In this document: piece by piece, positions 33,149-46,183 of the stretch
Layout of the letters: each line of letters begins with the position of its first letter
Position numbering within the stretch: the first letter of the stretch is position 1
Assembly: GCA_013322215.1 (NCBI GenBank)
Contig: JAAMEZ010000014.1
Coordinates: 1 to 64,000, forward strand
Source of the DNA: Martinezella rhizogenes
GTDB taxonomy: Bacteria > Pseudomonadota > Alphaproteobacteria > Rhizobiales > Rhizobiaceae
DNA length: 64,000 nt
Direction: 5' to 3'
Notes under the pieces: generated by a model
What the model saw: the letters and a program-made list of their open reading frames with translations, nothing else
Databases searched by the model: none
Told to the model about the DNA's origin: nothing
Position numbers and translations under genes: made by a program

Positions 33149-36000
33149 GCTCGCAGTCCCTCCAGAATTTTTGCCGGTGTTATCGGCAGCGACGTATAGC
33201 GGCGCCCCAATGCATCATGCAGAGCGTTGGAAATCGCCGGCGCAACAGAGCACATCACCGCCTCGGCAATACCGCGGCCTGCTCCACGGTCGCCGGCACT
33301 TTCCGGCAATGTCACCAGCTCCTGCGCGCGCTTGCCTGGTTGGTAGGCCGTGTTCAGCGGCACGTCGCTCCAACGGGGCACATGATAGCGATTCAGGTTC
33401 CAGGTTCCGTCCGCTGGCCCGGCCATGCCGTTCGGCATGTCCTCCATCAAGGCATAGCCGATCGCCATGGCGATCCCGCCTTGGCTTTGTCCGGAAACAA
33501 GCTGCGGCACGAGCAATCTGCCGGCATTGAGGATGGAAAGGACGTTCTCGATCTTTACCGAACCGCTGCTCTTGTCCACCGTCAGCCCGATGACATTTGC
33601 GCAGGGTGCCCAGACATAGCGAGAGTAACGCTGTGCTATCGCAGGTGGCGGCTTCGTGTTCGTTCGACCGACAAAGGTCGGATCCTTGGCGTTCGGCAAA
33701 TAGAAGGACAGGCCGTCGAGTTGCAAATGCATGCTACCGCCCGGCCCTGTGAAGTCGGCCTCAACCCAACTTCCCTGAATGAAAGCGTGTCCGAGCGCTC
33801 CTCTCGGCAGGCCCTTGCTGTAGATTAGTTTTGCAAGATCAGCCCAGGTTATCGGCTCGGCCCCACCGTTGACGAAGGCCAACCGCCCATTGTCCCATTT
33901 GACATCATCGAGACCAAGATCCTGCAGGCCCCAGATTGCTGCAGCGGCTGGCAGAATACTGGCCTGCATCAAGGCAAGCGCCGTTTGCTGGACGGTATGA
34001 ACCTGATGGAGGCCTGTCAGGCAGGCGGAAGAGGAACCAACGCCTTTGGCTGTCCAGTGTGGATTATCCCAGTCGCTTCCATTGCTTTTGGTGGTTAGCC
34101 CGGTTTGACCGAACAGGAGATAACCACCCATATCCACGGCAGACGCGTTGGCGCCCAGGATTGGCCCGATGACCACGCCCAATGTGGTTGCCGAACCATT
34201 TCCCATGTCGACGGCATCGGACTGAACCGTCAAATTGCCGTCGGGATCAATCAGAACCGCCGCAACCATTCCGTCGCCGGAGGTTCCATAGGCCTGCATG
34301 GACAACGCTATGCCCGTGCCGTAGGTCAGCCCGCGGGCGGCATAGTCAGCCTTGATTTTCTGCCGATCTGCCCAAAGGGCATGAGCCTCCGCGCGATCGA
34401 GTATCTCCCCGAGACGCAGTTCCTGATCAATCGGACCACCGACGATGGTTCGCCCCCCGGTGTCAGTGATATTGGCGCGCCGCAACGCGATCGGGTCCCA
34501 GCCCTTGGATGCTGCGATGTCGTCGAGTGCCGTCTCGATTGCAAGAAAGGCCTCCGGGCCACCAAATCCACGCTGAGAGCCGCCGGTAATATCCTGAGTG
34601 TGCTTTGACTGCGCGAAAACATTTGCCATCGGCAGTTCATAAGATCCACCCACGCAAAGTGCTGCCAGATTAGCAACATAAGGGGAGAGGTTGCGCAGCC
34701 CACCTCCATTGAAATTCATTGTCGCTTCGACCAAGCGCAACTTCATGTCTGATCCGGCAACCAACTCGCCTTTGATCGCCGCCCCGGGGCGCTTCAAACC
34801 ATAGCGAAACTGCTCGAAACGATCATGAGCAAGTCTAATGGGAACTCCATCGGAGAATGCCGCGGTTAAAGCCAGCAGCTGAGAAAAAGGCGAGCTATCC
34901 CGACCGCCAAAACCACCGCCGGGATAGCAGCTGTGGAGCACGACCTCCTTGACGACAATCGGCGAGTCGGCACCGCTGAACATGGATGCAGCACTCGACA
35001 CGTCGCCATCCGGCGACTGCGTCCCGAGCACGAGAGACAGGCTTTGCGACTTGCTGTCATAATAGGCGAGCCCCGTCTCCGGCTCCATGAACATGGGATC
35101 CATAGCCTGCGTATCAACGGTAAATGGCTGGCGGATCAGGTCCGGCGTCTGTGCCAGATATTGGTTGATCTTATCGCGATAGGACGGAACCTTCTGCTGA
35201 TAGGTTGCCGGATCGGCTGTGGCATAGCTGAAGGTTTCGCTGTCCTCGAAGTATTTTACATAGGTTGTTTGAGGCGACCACGGCACGCCCATGCCCTGTG
35301 AGGAAGCATCATCCAACGCATATACCTGAAAGCTGGCGTCGTCGAATTGCATGTAGCGCTTTGCTGCCCGATAGGCCTCTCGCTTATCAAAGATAAGCAA
35401 AGCGACAGCCTGTCCAAGGTAGTTCGGAACATTACCGGGCTTGACGATAATATCGAACTCTACCGATGAGGATCCCTTTGAGGCAAAGGCCTGGGCAGAC
35501 GCGGCAAGCGGCGTTCTTAGCAGCTCCGCAAATCCCCTTTCGTGTTGGTCAATCGCATTCGCCTCGACTTCAAGATCGCGATATCGGGCCATCGGTGCAG
35601 CCCTGACAGCGGATTTTAGCTGATTGCCGAGGATAACACGCTTTGGCTTTGCGCCGTCCGGCAGGTAGCTCAAGTTCACATTCAGAAATTTGTGCTCGGT
35701 CGTTAGAGCGGGCAGATAAAGTGCGTACCATTGATCCCCACCCCACCCCATATCGGCGGAATTGAAATCTCGGGCAAACACCTTCTGGCCCGTCACCTTC
35801 GCGCGGCCGTCTATCCGTTCGTTCGCCACGCCGGGAACCGGAGCCTGCACACCTGTCGAATTGCCCGGCGACTGGCTTGCGCTGACCGTCTTCGGCGGCC
35901 CAAGGACGGTGACCGCTATAAGGCCTGCAGCACCTTGCAGGAAGCGACGCCGCTTGATGGATGAACTTGTATGAATGTTTTGGAAAGTCGTATCGTTCAT
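33145..36000 (-). CDS. Tat-exported molybdopterin aldehyde/N-heterocycle dehydrogenase, large subunit
   Basis: A 951-residue molybdenum-cofactor subunit of the IorB/aldehyde-dehydrogenase type. The N-terminus carries a twin-arginine signal (KRRRFLQGAAG, near residue 17), so the holoenzyme folds before export. The Mo-binding regions include GGGFGGRDSSPF, QRGFGGPE and GNGSATTLGVVIG. The late GAGRGIAEAV loop is where the catalytic glutamate is expected. ATG 36000 was chosen because the Tat signal begins there. The substrate cannot be inferred; this family oxidises aldehydes, isoquinoline, nicotinate and others. Confidence 0.92.
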   Translation of the reverse strand: MNDTTFQNIHTSSSIKRRRFLQGAAGLIAVTVLGPPKTVSASQSPGNSTGVQAPVPGVANERIDGRAKVTGQKVFARDFNSADMGWGGDQWYALYLPALTTEHKFLNVNLSYLPDGAKPKRVILGNQLKSAVRAAPMARYRDLEVEANAIDQHERGFAELLRTPLAASAQAFASKGSSSVEFDIIVKPGNVPNYLGQAVALLIFDKREAYRAAKRYMQFDDASFQVYALDDASSQGMGVPWSPQTTYVKYFEDSETFSYATADPATYQQKVPSYRDKINQYLAQTPDLIRQPFTVDTQAMDPMFMEPETGLAYYDSKSQSLSLVLGTQSPDGDVSSAASMFSGADSPIVVKEVVLHSCYPGGGFGGRDSSPFSQLLALTAAFSDGVPIRLAHDRFEQFRYGLKRPGAAIKGELVAGSDMKLRLVEATMNFNGGGLRNLSPYVANLAALCVGGSYELPMANVFAQSKHTQDITGGSQRGFGGPEAFLAIETALDDIAASKGWDPIALRRANITDTGGRTIVGGPIDQELRLGEILDRAEAHALWADRQKIKADYAARGLTYGTGIALSMQAYGTSGDGMVAAVLIDPDGNLTVQSDAVDMGNGSATTLGVVIGPILGANASAVDMGGYLLFGQTGLTTKSNGSDWDNPHWTAKGVGSSSACLTGLHQVHTVQQTALALMQASILPAAAAIWGLQDLGLDDVKWDNGRLAFVNGGAEPITWADLAKLIYSKGLPRGALGHAFIQGSWVEADFTGPGGSMHLQLDGLSFYLPNAKDPTFVGRTNTKPPPAIAQRYSRYVWAPCANVIGLTVDKSSGSVKIENVLSILNAGRLLVPQLVSGQSQGGIAMAIGYALMEDMPNGMAGPADGTWNLNRYHVPRWSDVPLNTAYQPGKRAQELVTLPESAGDRGAGRGIAEAVMCSVAPAISNALHDALGRRYTSLPITPAKILEGLRA

Positions 36001-36257
36001 CGCGCAGCCCTCGCCAAAAAGTGAAGAGACTTTGAGCAATTCAGCCGATTGGAATGCACGAAAACGAGGTGTGAAAGACATGTGATGCCAACGACGCGCA
36101 TCGTTGACATATGCCTTTCCAATAAGAACTTACGCTACAGGAAGCATCACCCGGGAAACGTGCAATCGAATTCGCACCAACACCATATTTGCACCCATAG
36201 GTAAGTCAAGACGAATTGCGACACCATCTGGCCATTTGACCGGTCGATGAACCTGGC

Positions 36258-36397
36258 TGTCGAGTTTCACGACGCTTTAATCCGGATTTTCATTTGAGGT
36301 TAATCCAATGAGTCAGGAGGAACCCGTTGATCAACCTGCTATATCTATATCGAAACAGGGGCGCGATGAAATGTAAAACGGGGTGAAATCGCGACGC
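36258..36397. mobile_element. 140-bp inverted-repeat element, copy A
   Basis: A 140-bp sequence that recurs without gaps at 46044-46183 (roughly three-quarters identical). It starts TGTCGAGTTTCACGACGC and ends GGTGAAATCGCGACGC, so the ends are imperfect inverted repeats (GTCGAG-TTTCAC against GTCGCGATTTCACC). It has no coding capacity. This is the profile of a miniature inverted-repeat element or a deleted insertion sequence, perhaps IS21-like. It lies upstream of the molybdenum enzyme operon in a 1.1-kb relic region. Confidence 0.65.
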
Positions 36398-36523
36398 TAA
36401 TGAACACCTGGCTTTACTCCGGCCCAGATGCTTTACAGCAACTATCCCGTGACGACCCTGAGGCGTCTTCGTTTAATTGACGCGCCATCGAGCGCGCTGT
36501 TGCAAATTTCCCTCCCAACCAGG

Positions 36524-36760
36524 CAGAAACCCCAAAACGAACACGTCGGTCGCAGTCGAGGAGAAATGGGTACCGTTTTTCAAGGCGGGAAAAGATATGC
36601 AGCAGCGCTTGAACGCGGCAAGTAAGCTCGATACGAGCAAAAGGGATCCCGCGAACTAATTGCGGTGTGATTGAGAAGTCGACCAAAAAGCCAATATAGC
36701 GGACTTTTTGGCACGAGGAAAAGTCAAGTGGTTCGACGCCTTCGCAACGGTGCACCCTTT
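36524..36760 (+). pseudogene. Fragment of a second ihf-csp locus
   Basis: The plus strand reads [37 protein letters not shown] to a stop at 36659, the C-terminal third of an IHF-beta gene paralogous to 29261. After a similar spacer, ARGKVKWFDA (36716-36745) matches the start of a cold-shock gene. Order and spacing equal those of 29450-29650. The N-terminal IHF part and the rest of csp are missing. A minus-strand segment near 36745-36862 (KDKSEDVGHFSVSAGAVKH) is another unassigned gene fragment. Confidence 0.75.
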
Positions 36761-37101
36761 CTGGGATTGCCGTTGGCCTTCCGGCAATTGCAGGACCAGA
36801 TGCTTCACCGCCCCGGCGGAGACCGAGAAATGGCCGACATCCTCGCTCTTGTCCTTCATCACGATGAGCAGGTCGTTGGCTCAGTTCCGCATGAAAACCA
36901 ACACCCAAGGTTATTCAGCGTCAATTTCAACCTGCCCTCCAACAATGTCCGACACCCCTCACAGATCTGCTTTGCTTAAACCTTGGTTCCTTTCATGATC
37001 ACGCTGGGCGAAAGCGTCACGTTGCCTGCCGGCTGAGCCAACATAGGCTGGGCTTCCTAATGAAAGCCTAGCCCCTTGTCATGAACTCCCCGTTCACTCG
37101 C
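36761..37101. other. Relic DNA without intact gene
   Basis: No intact gene is seen. The stretch continues the fragment noted at 36745-36862 and then loses coding character up to the end of the chemoreceptor at 37102. Confidence 0.4.
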
Positions 37102-40190
<3,089 letters not shown>

Positions 40191-40920
40191 CATCCCCTCT
40201 CAAAAGATGCTCAGCGAGAGGAAGATCTATAGTATGAATATGGTTAAAAATTACTTCTCTGGGTCTGCATGATGTACATTTAAATACATATAAATAATTA
40301 TAGAGAAATATATCATAGATTATGCCAAAATTAATATATAAATTGAAAGTTATGCAATATATTCCTGGCCTATATCGCCACCATCATTCGCGCAAGAAAG
40401 TATTTTAAAAAGATAATGTTGACAACCGGGCATTGGCTCCCGCTACGAACTGAGTACGACCATACATGACCCGGCATTTCTATCGAGGCTCGGCTTATCT
40501 ATTCGAAGCGTTGCCGCTTTCCGATGAGCTACAGCCGAATTCTATACCAGAATGCTGCCAAAATCGGGGAGGCTCAGCCTGGCGCATTGGACCTTGATTA
40601 GCAGAAGGATAAATTGGGGCCGGCACCACCGGGATTGCGACCAATGACAGTTGTGGCAGAAGGTCTCCTGTCGCAGGCACGCACCGCCCTATCCGATTGA
40701 ACCACAGGAAATGCCAGACACTGGTCCGCTGGGCAGTACGGATTTCATCTCCCCCACCCGGAATTCCTCTCCATGACTATGAGAGTCGACCTGTTCGCGT
40801 TCTGTGAGATTACACAGCGCATGGACAGGGTAGCATCTCTACCATCCGAGTTGCCGGAGCGATCATCGCATCAGATTTAAGTATCCGCCCACGTCATCTT
40901 TTAGCAGAAGCGTACGCCCG
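40191..40920. other. 730-bp gap with tRNA-like fragments
   Basis: No gene. On the minus strand GGCTGTAGCTCATCGGAAAGCGG (40507-40530) resembles a tRNA D-arm and is followed by a TTCGAAT T-loop-like stretch with no room for an anticodon arm. Between 40620 and 40715 another segment has pairing ends (GGCAT with GTGCC) and a D-arm-like GTTCAATCGGAT, but no proper anticodon loop. Both look like decayed tRNA fragments. The first 150 bp (40250-40400) are strongly AT-rich. Confidence 0.35.
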
Positions 40921-41985
40921 TCACTCTCCGTCGCGCGCAATTGTCAGCGTCACGCAAAGACCGTTCGGCTGCCAGTCACGCTCGATCCGACCTCGCAGGC
41001 TTCTTGCGACCGATTGCTCCAGCCGCGTCCCAAAACCCTTGTGTTCGGCGGGTTGTTGCTGACTGGGTCCATTAACCTCGTGCCACCGAAGTTGCAGTAT
41101 TCCGTCTCTTACATTCACGCTAATGTCCAGGCTGCCTTCAGGCGTCGAGAGGGCGCCGTATTTTGCGGCATTGGTCGCGAGTTCATGGAATAGAAGGGCG
41201 AAGTTCGTCACCTCCTTCGAAGAGATTTCGATGTCGTCACCCGTAACTTTCCACCGTTCAGTGTCGGCTTCAGCGAAAGGCTCCAGGATGCTCGACAGCA
41301 GTTGAGTCAGCGTCATCGAACGCTCCTGAAACGCGTCGTCTCCTGTGAAGCTTGGAAGCGTCATCTGGTGGGCCTGTGACAGCGCCACCAGTCGGCTCTT
41401 CATATCGGCATCGAGGGCCGCCGCGGAGCTTGCGTTGCGGGCCGCAAGCGTAATGATGCTGCTGATGATCGCGAACAAATTCTTGACGCGATGGTGCATT
41501 TCCCGAAGGAGCAGTTCCTGGCGCTCTGCCGCGCGGCGCCGTTCCGAAATGTCGCGCGCGATTTTCGATGCTCCAATGATAGCACCGTGGCGGTCCCTGA
41601 TCGGCGATATTGTCAGCGAGATGTCAATCAGTGTTCCATCCTTGTGCCTGCGGATCGTCTCGAAGTGCTCGATCCGCTCGCCCGCGCGGATACGCGCCAG
41701 AATGCCCGGCTCCTCGTCAAGCCGATCATCCGGGATGAGTAATGTGATAGGTTGGCCAACCGCCTCGGCCGCCGTATAGCCGAACAGGCGTTCTGCCGCC
41801 TTATTCCAGGTCGTAATGATACCGGAGAGGCTTTTGCTGATGATAGCGTCGTCAGATGACTCGACAATGGCGGCCAGAAACGCAGCCGCGTCGTGGCCGG
41901 GGCGCGCAGCCCTCACACTCTTCTCTAGCTCAAGAAATCTGCCTTCGAAATCCGGCCGGTGCGATCGGTCATCGAGAGCTGACAT
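40921..41985 (-). CDS. HWE-family sensor histidine kinase with PAS domain
   Basis: A 354-residue soluble kinase. A PAS domain (about 35-150) reads FLAAIVESSDDAIISKSLSGIITTWNKAAERLFGY. The HWE kinase core follows with the phosphorylated-His block EMHHRVKNLFAIISSI, then HELATNAAKYGALS and a RWHEVNG segment supplying the W-x-E signature. HWE kinases are typical of Rhizobiales and often light- or stress-related. No cysteine for a LOV chromophore (NCRFLQ) is present in the PAS. A single-domain response regulator lies 800 bp away, divergent. Confidence 0.9.
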   Translation of the reverse strand: MSALDDRSHRPDFEGRFLELEKSVRAARPGHDAAAFLAAIVESSDDAIISKSLSGIITTWNKAAERLFGYTAAEAVGQPITLLIPDDRLDEEPGILARIRAGERIEHFETIRRHKDGTLIDISLTISPIRDRHGAIIGASKIARDISERRRAAERQELLLREMHHRVKNLFAIISSIITLAARNASSAAALDADMKSRLVALSQAHQMTLPSFTGDDAFQERSMTLTQLLSSILEPFAEADTERWKVTGDDIEISSKEVTNFALLFHELATNAAKYGALSTPEGSLDISVNVRDGILQLRWHEVNGPSQQQPAEHKGFGTRLEQSVARSLRGRIERDWQPNGLCVTLTIARDGE

Positions 41986-42777
41986 GTTGTCCTTCCCTCA
42001 CTGTCTGCGATGCTAGAAATGAGGTTCAAATATAGGGAAACATAGCCGCAATTGACAAGATCGTAGACAAAAAAGTGGGAATTTCTGGTTTGACACTATT
42101 CTGGGAGGGGAGTTGGTGGAACGAGCACATTTTACATCGTTCAAGGGCATCCTGGCCCGGCAAGACAATCCTCGCCAATCAAGTGGCGTTCGACAGCTTC
42201 GCAGACGGTCGCATGGCGCTCTACGTCACGCGGCGAGCCGAGACCCACCATCGCCTCCTTCCGGCGCTAGGCACGCTTGACTTCTTCGATTGTGCCAGCT
42301 TCGGGACCAACGTTTCATATGTCAGCGTCTTTCAAATTTTACGCTGCGAGGGAAAGTGCGGGTTCAAGGAACCAAGCGCCCGCTGATCGAAGGATTGGGC
42401 AGGTTCGAACGAGCTGTGGTTCATTCAGCAAGGCTTGTGGATTTTTTTGCAGCCCTCACGAACGAACTTCGGGCTCTGGAGTTAAGGTCAGTGCAACTTG
42501 GGAATTGCGAGATCGCTTCGAGCCGACCGTGATATCCCCGGGATCGGAAACCTCTAACCTGCTGGGATAATCTCGTAGTGCTGCGTCAGTCGAGATCAGC
42601 TCTCGCTTCAAGCGCACTATATCGGTACTCAAGGTAAGGGACAGAGCATATGAGCCAATCATCCATGAGACTAGCTTTGGTACGAGAGGACTATCGATCG
42701 GGCGACCGCTGGAACCAATGTCCGGCGCTGCAACGGGATGGCAACGCCGGTCAACATTGAAGATTGAACTGGGAAGC
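41986..42777. other. 790-bp gap, no gene supported
   Basis: Several short frames exist on both strands but none has a ribosome binding site plus coherent protein character. A GGTTCGAACGAGCTGTGG stretch (42401-42418) resembles a T-loop but lacks the other features of the 22-bp repeat family. Confidence 0.4.
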
Positions 42778-43143
42778 ATGACCGGGATGCCATTGATCGT
42801 TATTGCTGAGGACGAATTTCTGATCGCCGATGTTCTGGCCTTGATGCTGGAGGACGCCGGCTATGAAGTCGCATCCGCGCCGCATGGAAGAGCCGCTCTT
42901 GCTTTGGTGCAAGACAAGAAGCCTTCACTCGTGGTGACCGACTTTATGATGCCGCTTATGACGGGACTGGAGTTGGCCCAGACGATGAGGGCAAATAAGG
43001 AGCTCGTGCACATTCCGATCATCCTGGTGAGCGGCGCTCATGGAAGCATCGGACGGACCTATCCCGACGTCTTCGATGCCGTTCTGGACAAGCCATGCGA
43101 TGAGAAGCAGCTGATCGGGACAGTATCTCGCCTCCTTAGGTGA
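42778..43143 (+). CDS. Single-domain response regulator
   Basis: A 121-residue receiver domain. IAEDEFLIADVLALMLEDAGYEV contains the acidic ED pair, VVTDFMMPLMTG the phosphoacceptor Asp, LVSG the Ser/Thr and LDKPCD the Lys. There is no output domain. ATG 42778 or 42787 is the likely start. It may be the partner of the HWE kinase at 40921, encoded divergently; HWE kinases often signal to stand-alone receivers. Confidence 0.87.
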   Translation: MTGMPLIVIAEDEFLIADVLALMLEDAGYEVASAPHGRAALALVQDKKPSLVVTDFMMPLMTGLELAQTMRANKELVHIPIILVSGAHGSIGRTYPDVFDAVLDKPCDEKQLIGTVSRLLR

Positions 43144-43780
43144 ACTCGCCTGTTCCCCCATAATCACTCATGAGTCTCCGCACCATCCTCTCCGTCCCCG
43201 CAGTAAACAACAAAAACACTATGGTGCAAGCATTGTCGCTCGTCATTTGAGGCTATTTCACGTGCTCACATTCAGGCTCCGGCACTACGATTGAACCGCC
43301 TCGAAAGACCAATACGCTCTCGCCAAAATGCAAAATCAAAATCGATATACCGCGTGTTTATACGATCCGTACCCCAGCATCGTGCCGACGCCGAAATCTG
43401 GAGAAAAGACGATCGTCGTGCCTTTTCCTACGGCATTCGTGGCAGAAACCCCGCTTTTCGTAACCGGCCCTATCACCAGCGACATCCGATTGAACGATGA
43501 CCTGCGGACGTTTCACATGCGCAAGGGAACATTCGCCCAGTCTACAGGTTGTTATCGGCCAATCATGGCGCGGGGACGAACCGTTGGGCAAAATTAGTGC
43601 GACGCGCCATCAGCGTGAAACGGCGCAGGAAGAAATGGCCGCTCGGGCCGCACGAGCGCCAGCAGCAGGTCAATCACTGACAGTCTCGAACTTCCCGGGG
43701 ACCGCCATCACACATCGAGGACGAGCGGAGGGCTCATGCACGGTTTACATGGATTTTCGAACGGGCTTGCCGCGGGAACC
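43144..43780. other. Gap with one weak reading frame
   Basis: An 89-codon plus-strand frame (43328-43597) lacks a ribosome binding site and matches nothing known. No other gene is supported here. Confidence 0.35.
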
Positions 43781-44074
43781 ATGATGGAAAGGTTGAAACG
43801 TCTCACACAAGATAAGCTTTCGCAAAGGGAAATTGAGATCCTAAATCGAATATTCAACGCCGTTACGGCACAAAGCTGGTTCGATGATACCGACTACAGC
43901 CGGGAAGGTTTTGCTGTTGGACTAGTCGGCTTATTTCAATACGGGATTGTTAATCCAACTCAGCTGGAAAGGATTGCGATGTTCTGGGCATGGAGCGACT
44001 TCCCTCAAAACATGTCGGATACCCAGCGGGCTAAACTGAAATCGCTCTATAGCCGGCACGAGGTGCGGCCATAG
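43781..44074 (+). CDS. Hypothetical 97-residue helical protein
   Basis: A soluble helical protein: KLSQREIEILNRIFNAVTAQSWF, then YSREGFAVGLVGLFQYGIVNP and a C-terminal helix. The amino-acid mix and third-position GC bias look coding. No family is recognised. It ends six bases before the repeat that opens the second exonuclease module, as VapC ends shortly before the first. Confidence 0.5.
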   Translation: MMERLKRLTQDKLSQREIEILNRIFNAVTAQSWFDDTDYSREGFAVGLVGLFQYGIVNPTQLERIAMFWAWSDFPQNMSDTQRAKLKSLYSRHEVRP

Positions 44075-44079
44075 GTTTA

Positions 44080-44101
44080 TGCTCTTGATAGGATTCGAAC
44101 C
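44080..44101 (-). repeat. tRNA-3'-end-like repeat R2', left border of module copy 2
   Basis: The minus strand reads GGTTCGAATCC, TA, TCAAGAGCA. It differs from R2 at three consecutive bases only, and the perfect duplication starts inside it at 44092. Confidence 0.65.
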
Positions 44102-45909
44102 GGCGCGGCTGTAGCTCTCGAATTATATTTCATATAGTGATCCGCCGGACAGAATAGACTGCGCTTCGACAACGATCTTAAGTTACGGTGAATTGGACCC
44201 GCCAGAGGACCCTTCTCCACATATCGCTTTTCCGCTTTCCTGGCTTCGCATATCGGGGTGAACCCCTTGCTGTTTGGTGCCCGGCAAAAAACCGGCCAGC
44301 AACTGTACAAGTCGTTCTTTCGACATCGGCGGGGCGGCTAAACGCATGATAGGCCTCCATTTTGACGCCTTGATCGTGCCAATGCATGCTCATGCGAGCA
44401 ATGGCAGGGCGGGATCATCCCCAAATAATTTCACATGAGAACATTTCCAGTCGATCTGAAGACAATGCAAATTCAAGGCAATCTGGCCTTGGTCGTAAAA
44501 TGGTAGCCGACGGTTGGTCGAGTTGCTCCCACATACCGATCCGCTCGATGTTTCGGGCGGGGGCCACCCGGCGATGAGCGCCACAAGCCACTTCGTCCCT
44601 GCCGCGATTTTCCCCAATCCTCAACGATAGAGGCTGCCACAATCAGTTGCTCGAACGTTCGTCCTGTCACCGAAGGCTAGTCCGATGACAGGGCAGACCG
44701 CCGACGGGTGGCGTTGGTGTCGGCGACCGTGAGCAATCATCCACTATCCGAATAGATAAGCGTTGAACACGGACCTTAGTCTGATGACGAGTGACCTTAT
44801 TTCACTGCGCGGCTTGTGAGACTTAATACCGGTGGGTATCAGCTCGCGGCCACGACCGGGAGCTTCTCATGCAGTGACGAAGGCTTTAGATTCGTGCAAT
44901 CCTTTCGATCGGACGAACCATGACGTCTCAGTTGGACATGTTTTCGGACAATGCGCGCGCCGCCGTCAAATCGCCAGCGTCAAGCCTGCGTCTTCGACAG
45001 GTCGGTTCTACTCCCGACGAAGCCGAGATGGTGCGGATCCTGCAAGCAACCGGACGCTATCAGATTCTGAGAAAACTCGAAACTCGTCCGATTGCCGCCA
45101 TTCCAAGACCTGGCTATCCCCTGCAGGGCGTCATCCTCGATACCGAGACCACCGGGCTCGATGCGAGAAAGGACGAGATCATCGAAATCGGCCTAATCGG
45201 CTTCACGTTCAATGAAGCAGGCGAGATCGGAGATGTAACCGGCATCTACGGCGGGCTGCAGCAACCGAGCATCCCGATCCCGGCCGATGTTACCCGGCTG
45301 ACCGGCATCACCGAGGCCATGGTCCTCGGCGAGAGGATCGACATGCCGGCGGTTCGTGCGCTCATCGAGCCCGCCGATCTCATCATTGCCCACAATGCTG
45401 GCTTTGATCGGCCCTTTTGCGAGGCGTTCTCTTCGATCTTTGCCCGCAAGGCCTGGGCTTGTTCCAATTCCGAGATCGATTGGAGCGCCAGGGGATATGA
45501 GGGAACCAAGCTCGGCTACCTTATCAACCAGAGTGGTTATTTTCACGTCGGGCATCGTGCTGTCGATGATTGCTTCGCGCTGCTGGAGGTGCTGGCGCTC
45601 TCTCAATCCGGTGTCGAACGAACACCCTTTGCCGAGCTTTATCAGGCAAGCCAGCGCTCACGCGTGCGCATCTTCGCGGAAAACTCACCCTTCGATCTCA
45701 AGGATCGGCTGAAAGAGCGAGGCTATCGCTGGTCCGACGGCAGTGATGGCCGGCCGAAATCGTGGTGGATCGAAATCGCCGAAGAAGCCATGGAAGACGA
45801 ACTCCGCTTCCTGCGAACCGAGATCTACGGCTGGGATGCCGATCCGCCGGTCCAGCATTTGACGGCATTCGACCGCTTCAGGGCGCGAAAATAGTTCGTA
45901 GCAGTTGAA
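44092..45909. repeat. 1,818-bp direct duplication, copy 2
   Basis: Identical in all stretches compared to 12848-14665, same orientation, offset 31,244 bp. The neighbours differ completely: here the module follows a hypothetical gene and precedes the 140-bp element and a sugar ABC transporter. It includes a second copy of the possible 54-residue frame (44183-44347, minus). Confidence 0.9.
44920..45894 (+). CDS. DEDDh 3'-5' exonuclease (DnaQ-like), copy 2
   Basis: The 324-residue product is identical to that of 13676-14650, with the same catalytic set (Asp74, Glu76, Asp163, His212, Asp216/217). Two intact identical copies imply a recent event and no time for divergence. All upstream DNA to 44092 is shared, so both copies should have the same promoter. 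Reads spanning both flanks are needed to exclude an assembly artefact. Confidence 0.9.
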   Translation: MTSQLDMFSDNARAAVKSPASSLRLRQVGSTPDEAEMVRILQATGRYQILRKLETRPIAAIPRPGYPLQGVILDTETTGLDARKDEIIEIGLIGFTFNEAGEIGDVTGIYGGLQQPSIPIPADVTRLTGITEAMVLGERIDMPAVRALIEPADLIIAHNAGFDRPFCEAFSSIFARKAWACSNSEIDWSARGYEGTKLGYLINQSGYFHVGHRAVDDCFALLEVLALSQSGVERTPFAELYQASQRSRVRIFAENSPFDLKDRLKERGYRWSDGSDGRPKSWWIEIAEEAMEDELRFLRTEIYGWDADPPVQHLTAFDRFRARK

Positions 45910-45921
45910 CGGATATGAACC
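45900..45921 (-). repeat. tRNA-3'-end-like repeat R3', right border of module copy 2
   Basis: AGCAGTTGAA, CGG, ATATGAACC. Unlike R3 the unit retains GGAT and GAACC of the family. The text after it (CGGCGTCCCCG) resembles the base run right after R4 and R2 (CACCGATCCGC, GGCGCGG), so the repeats share some flanking sequence. Confidence 0.5.
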
Positions 45922-46043
45922 GGCGTCCCCGTTCGAACATTATGGCATATCGCTCAATTGAGGACGTACCATATTGATATCATTGCAATTTTCTGGCTTT
46001 CGCTGTGCTAGTCAAGGAGAGAATTCAGTTTTTGAGCCTGCCG

Positions 46044-46183
46044 TGTCGAGTTTCACGACGCTTTAACCCGGATTTTCATTTGAGGGCGATCCATTCAGTC
46101 ACGGGGTACCAATCGATGAATCTGCTATATCGATATCGAAGGTGGGTAACCACGAAATACAAGGTCGGGTGAAATCTCGACGC
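46044..46183. mobile_element. 140-bp inverted-repeat element, copy B
   Basis: The ungapped partner of 36258-36397. It starts TGTCGAGTTTCACGACGC and ends GGTGAAATCTCGACGC, so its ends pair better than those of copy A (GTCGAG-TTTCAC against GTCGAGATTTCACC). No coding capacity. No clear target-site duplication: following bases CAAATGA and CTAATGA are similar in both copies, which may belong to the element. Confidence 0.65.

Noticed and set aside
43328..43597. 89-codon frame as a gene
   Set aside because: No ribosome binding site, no recognisable family and no partner nearby.
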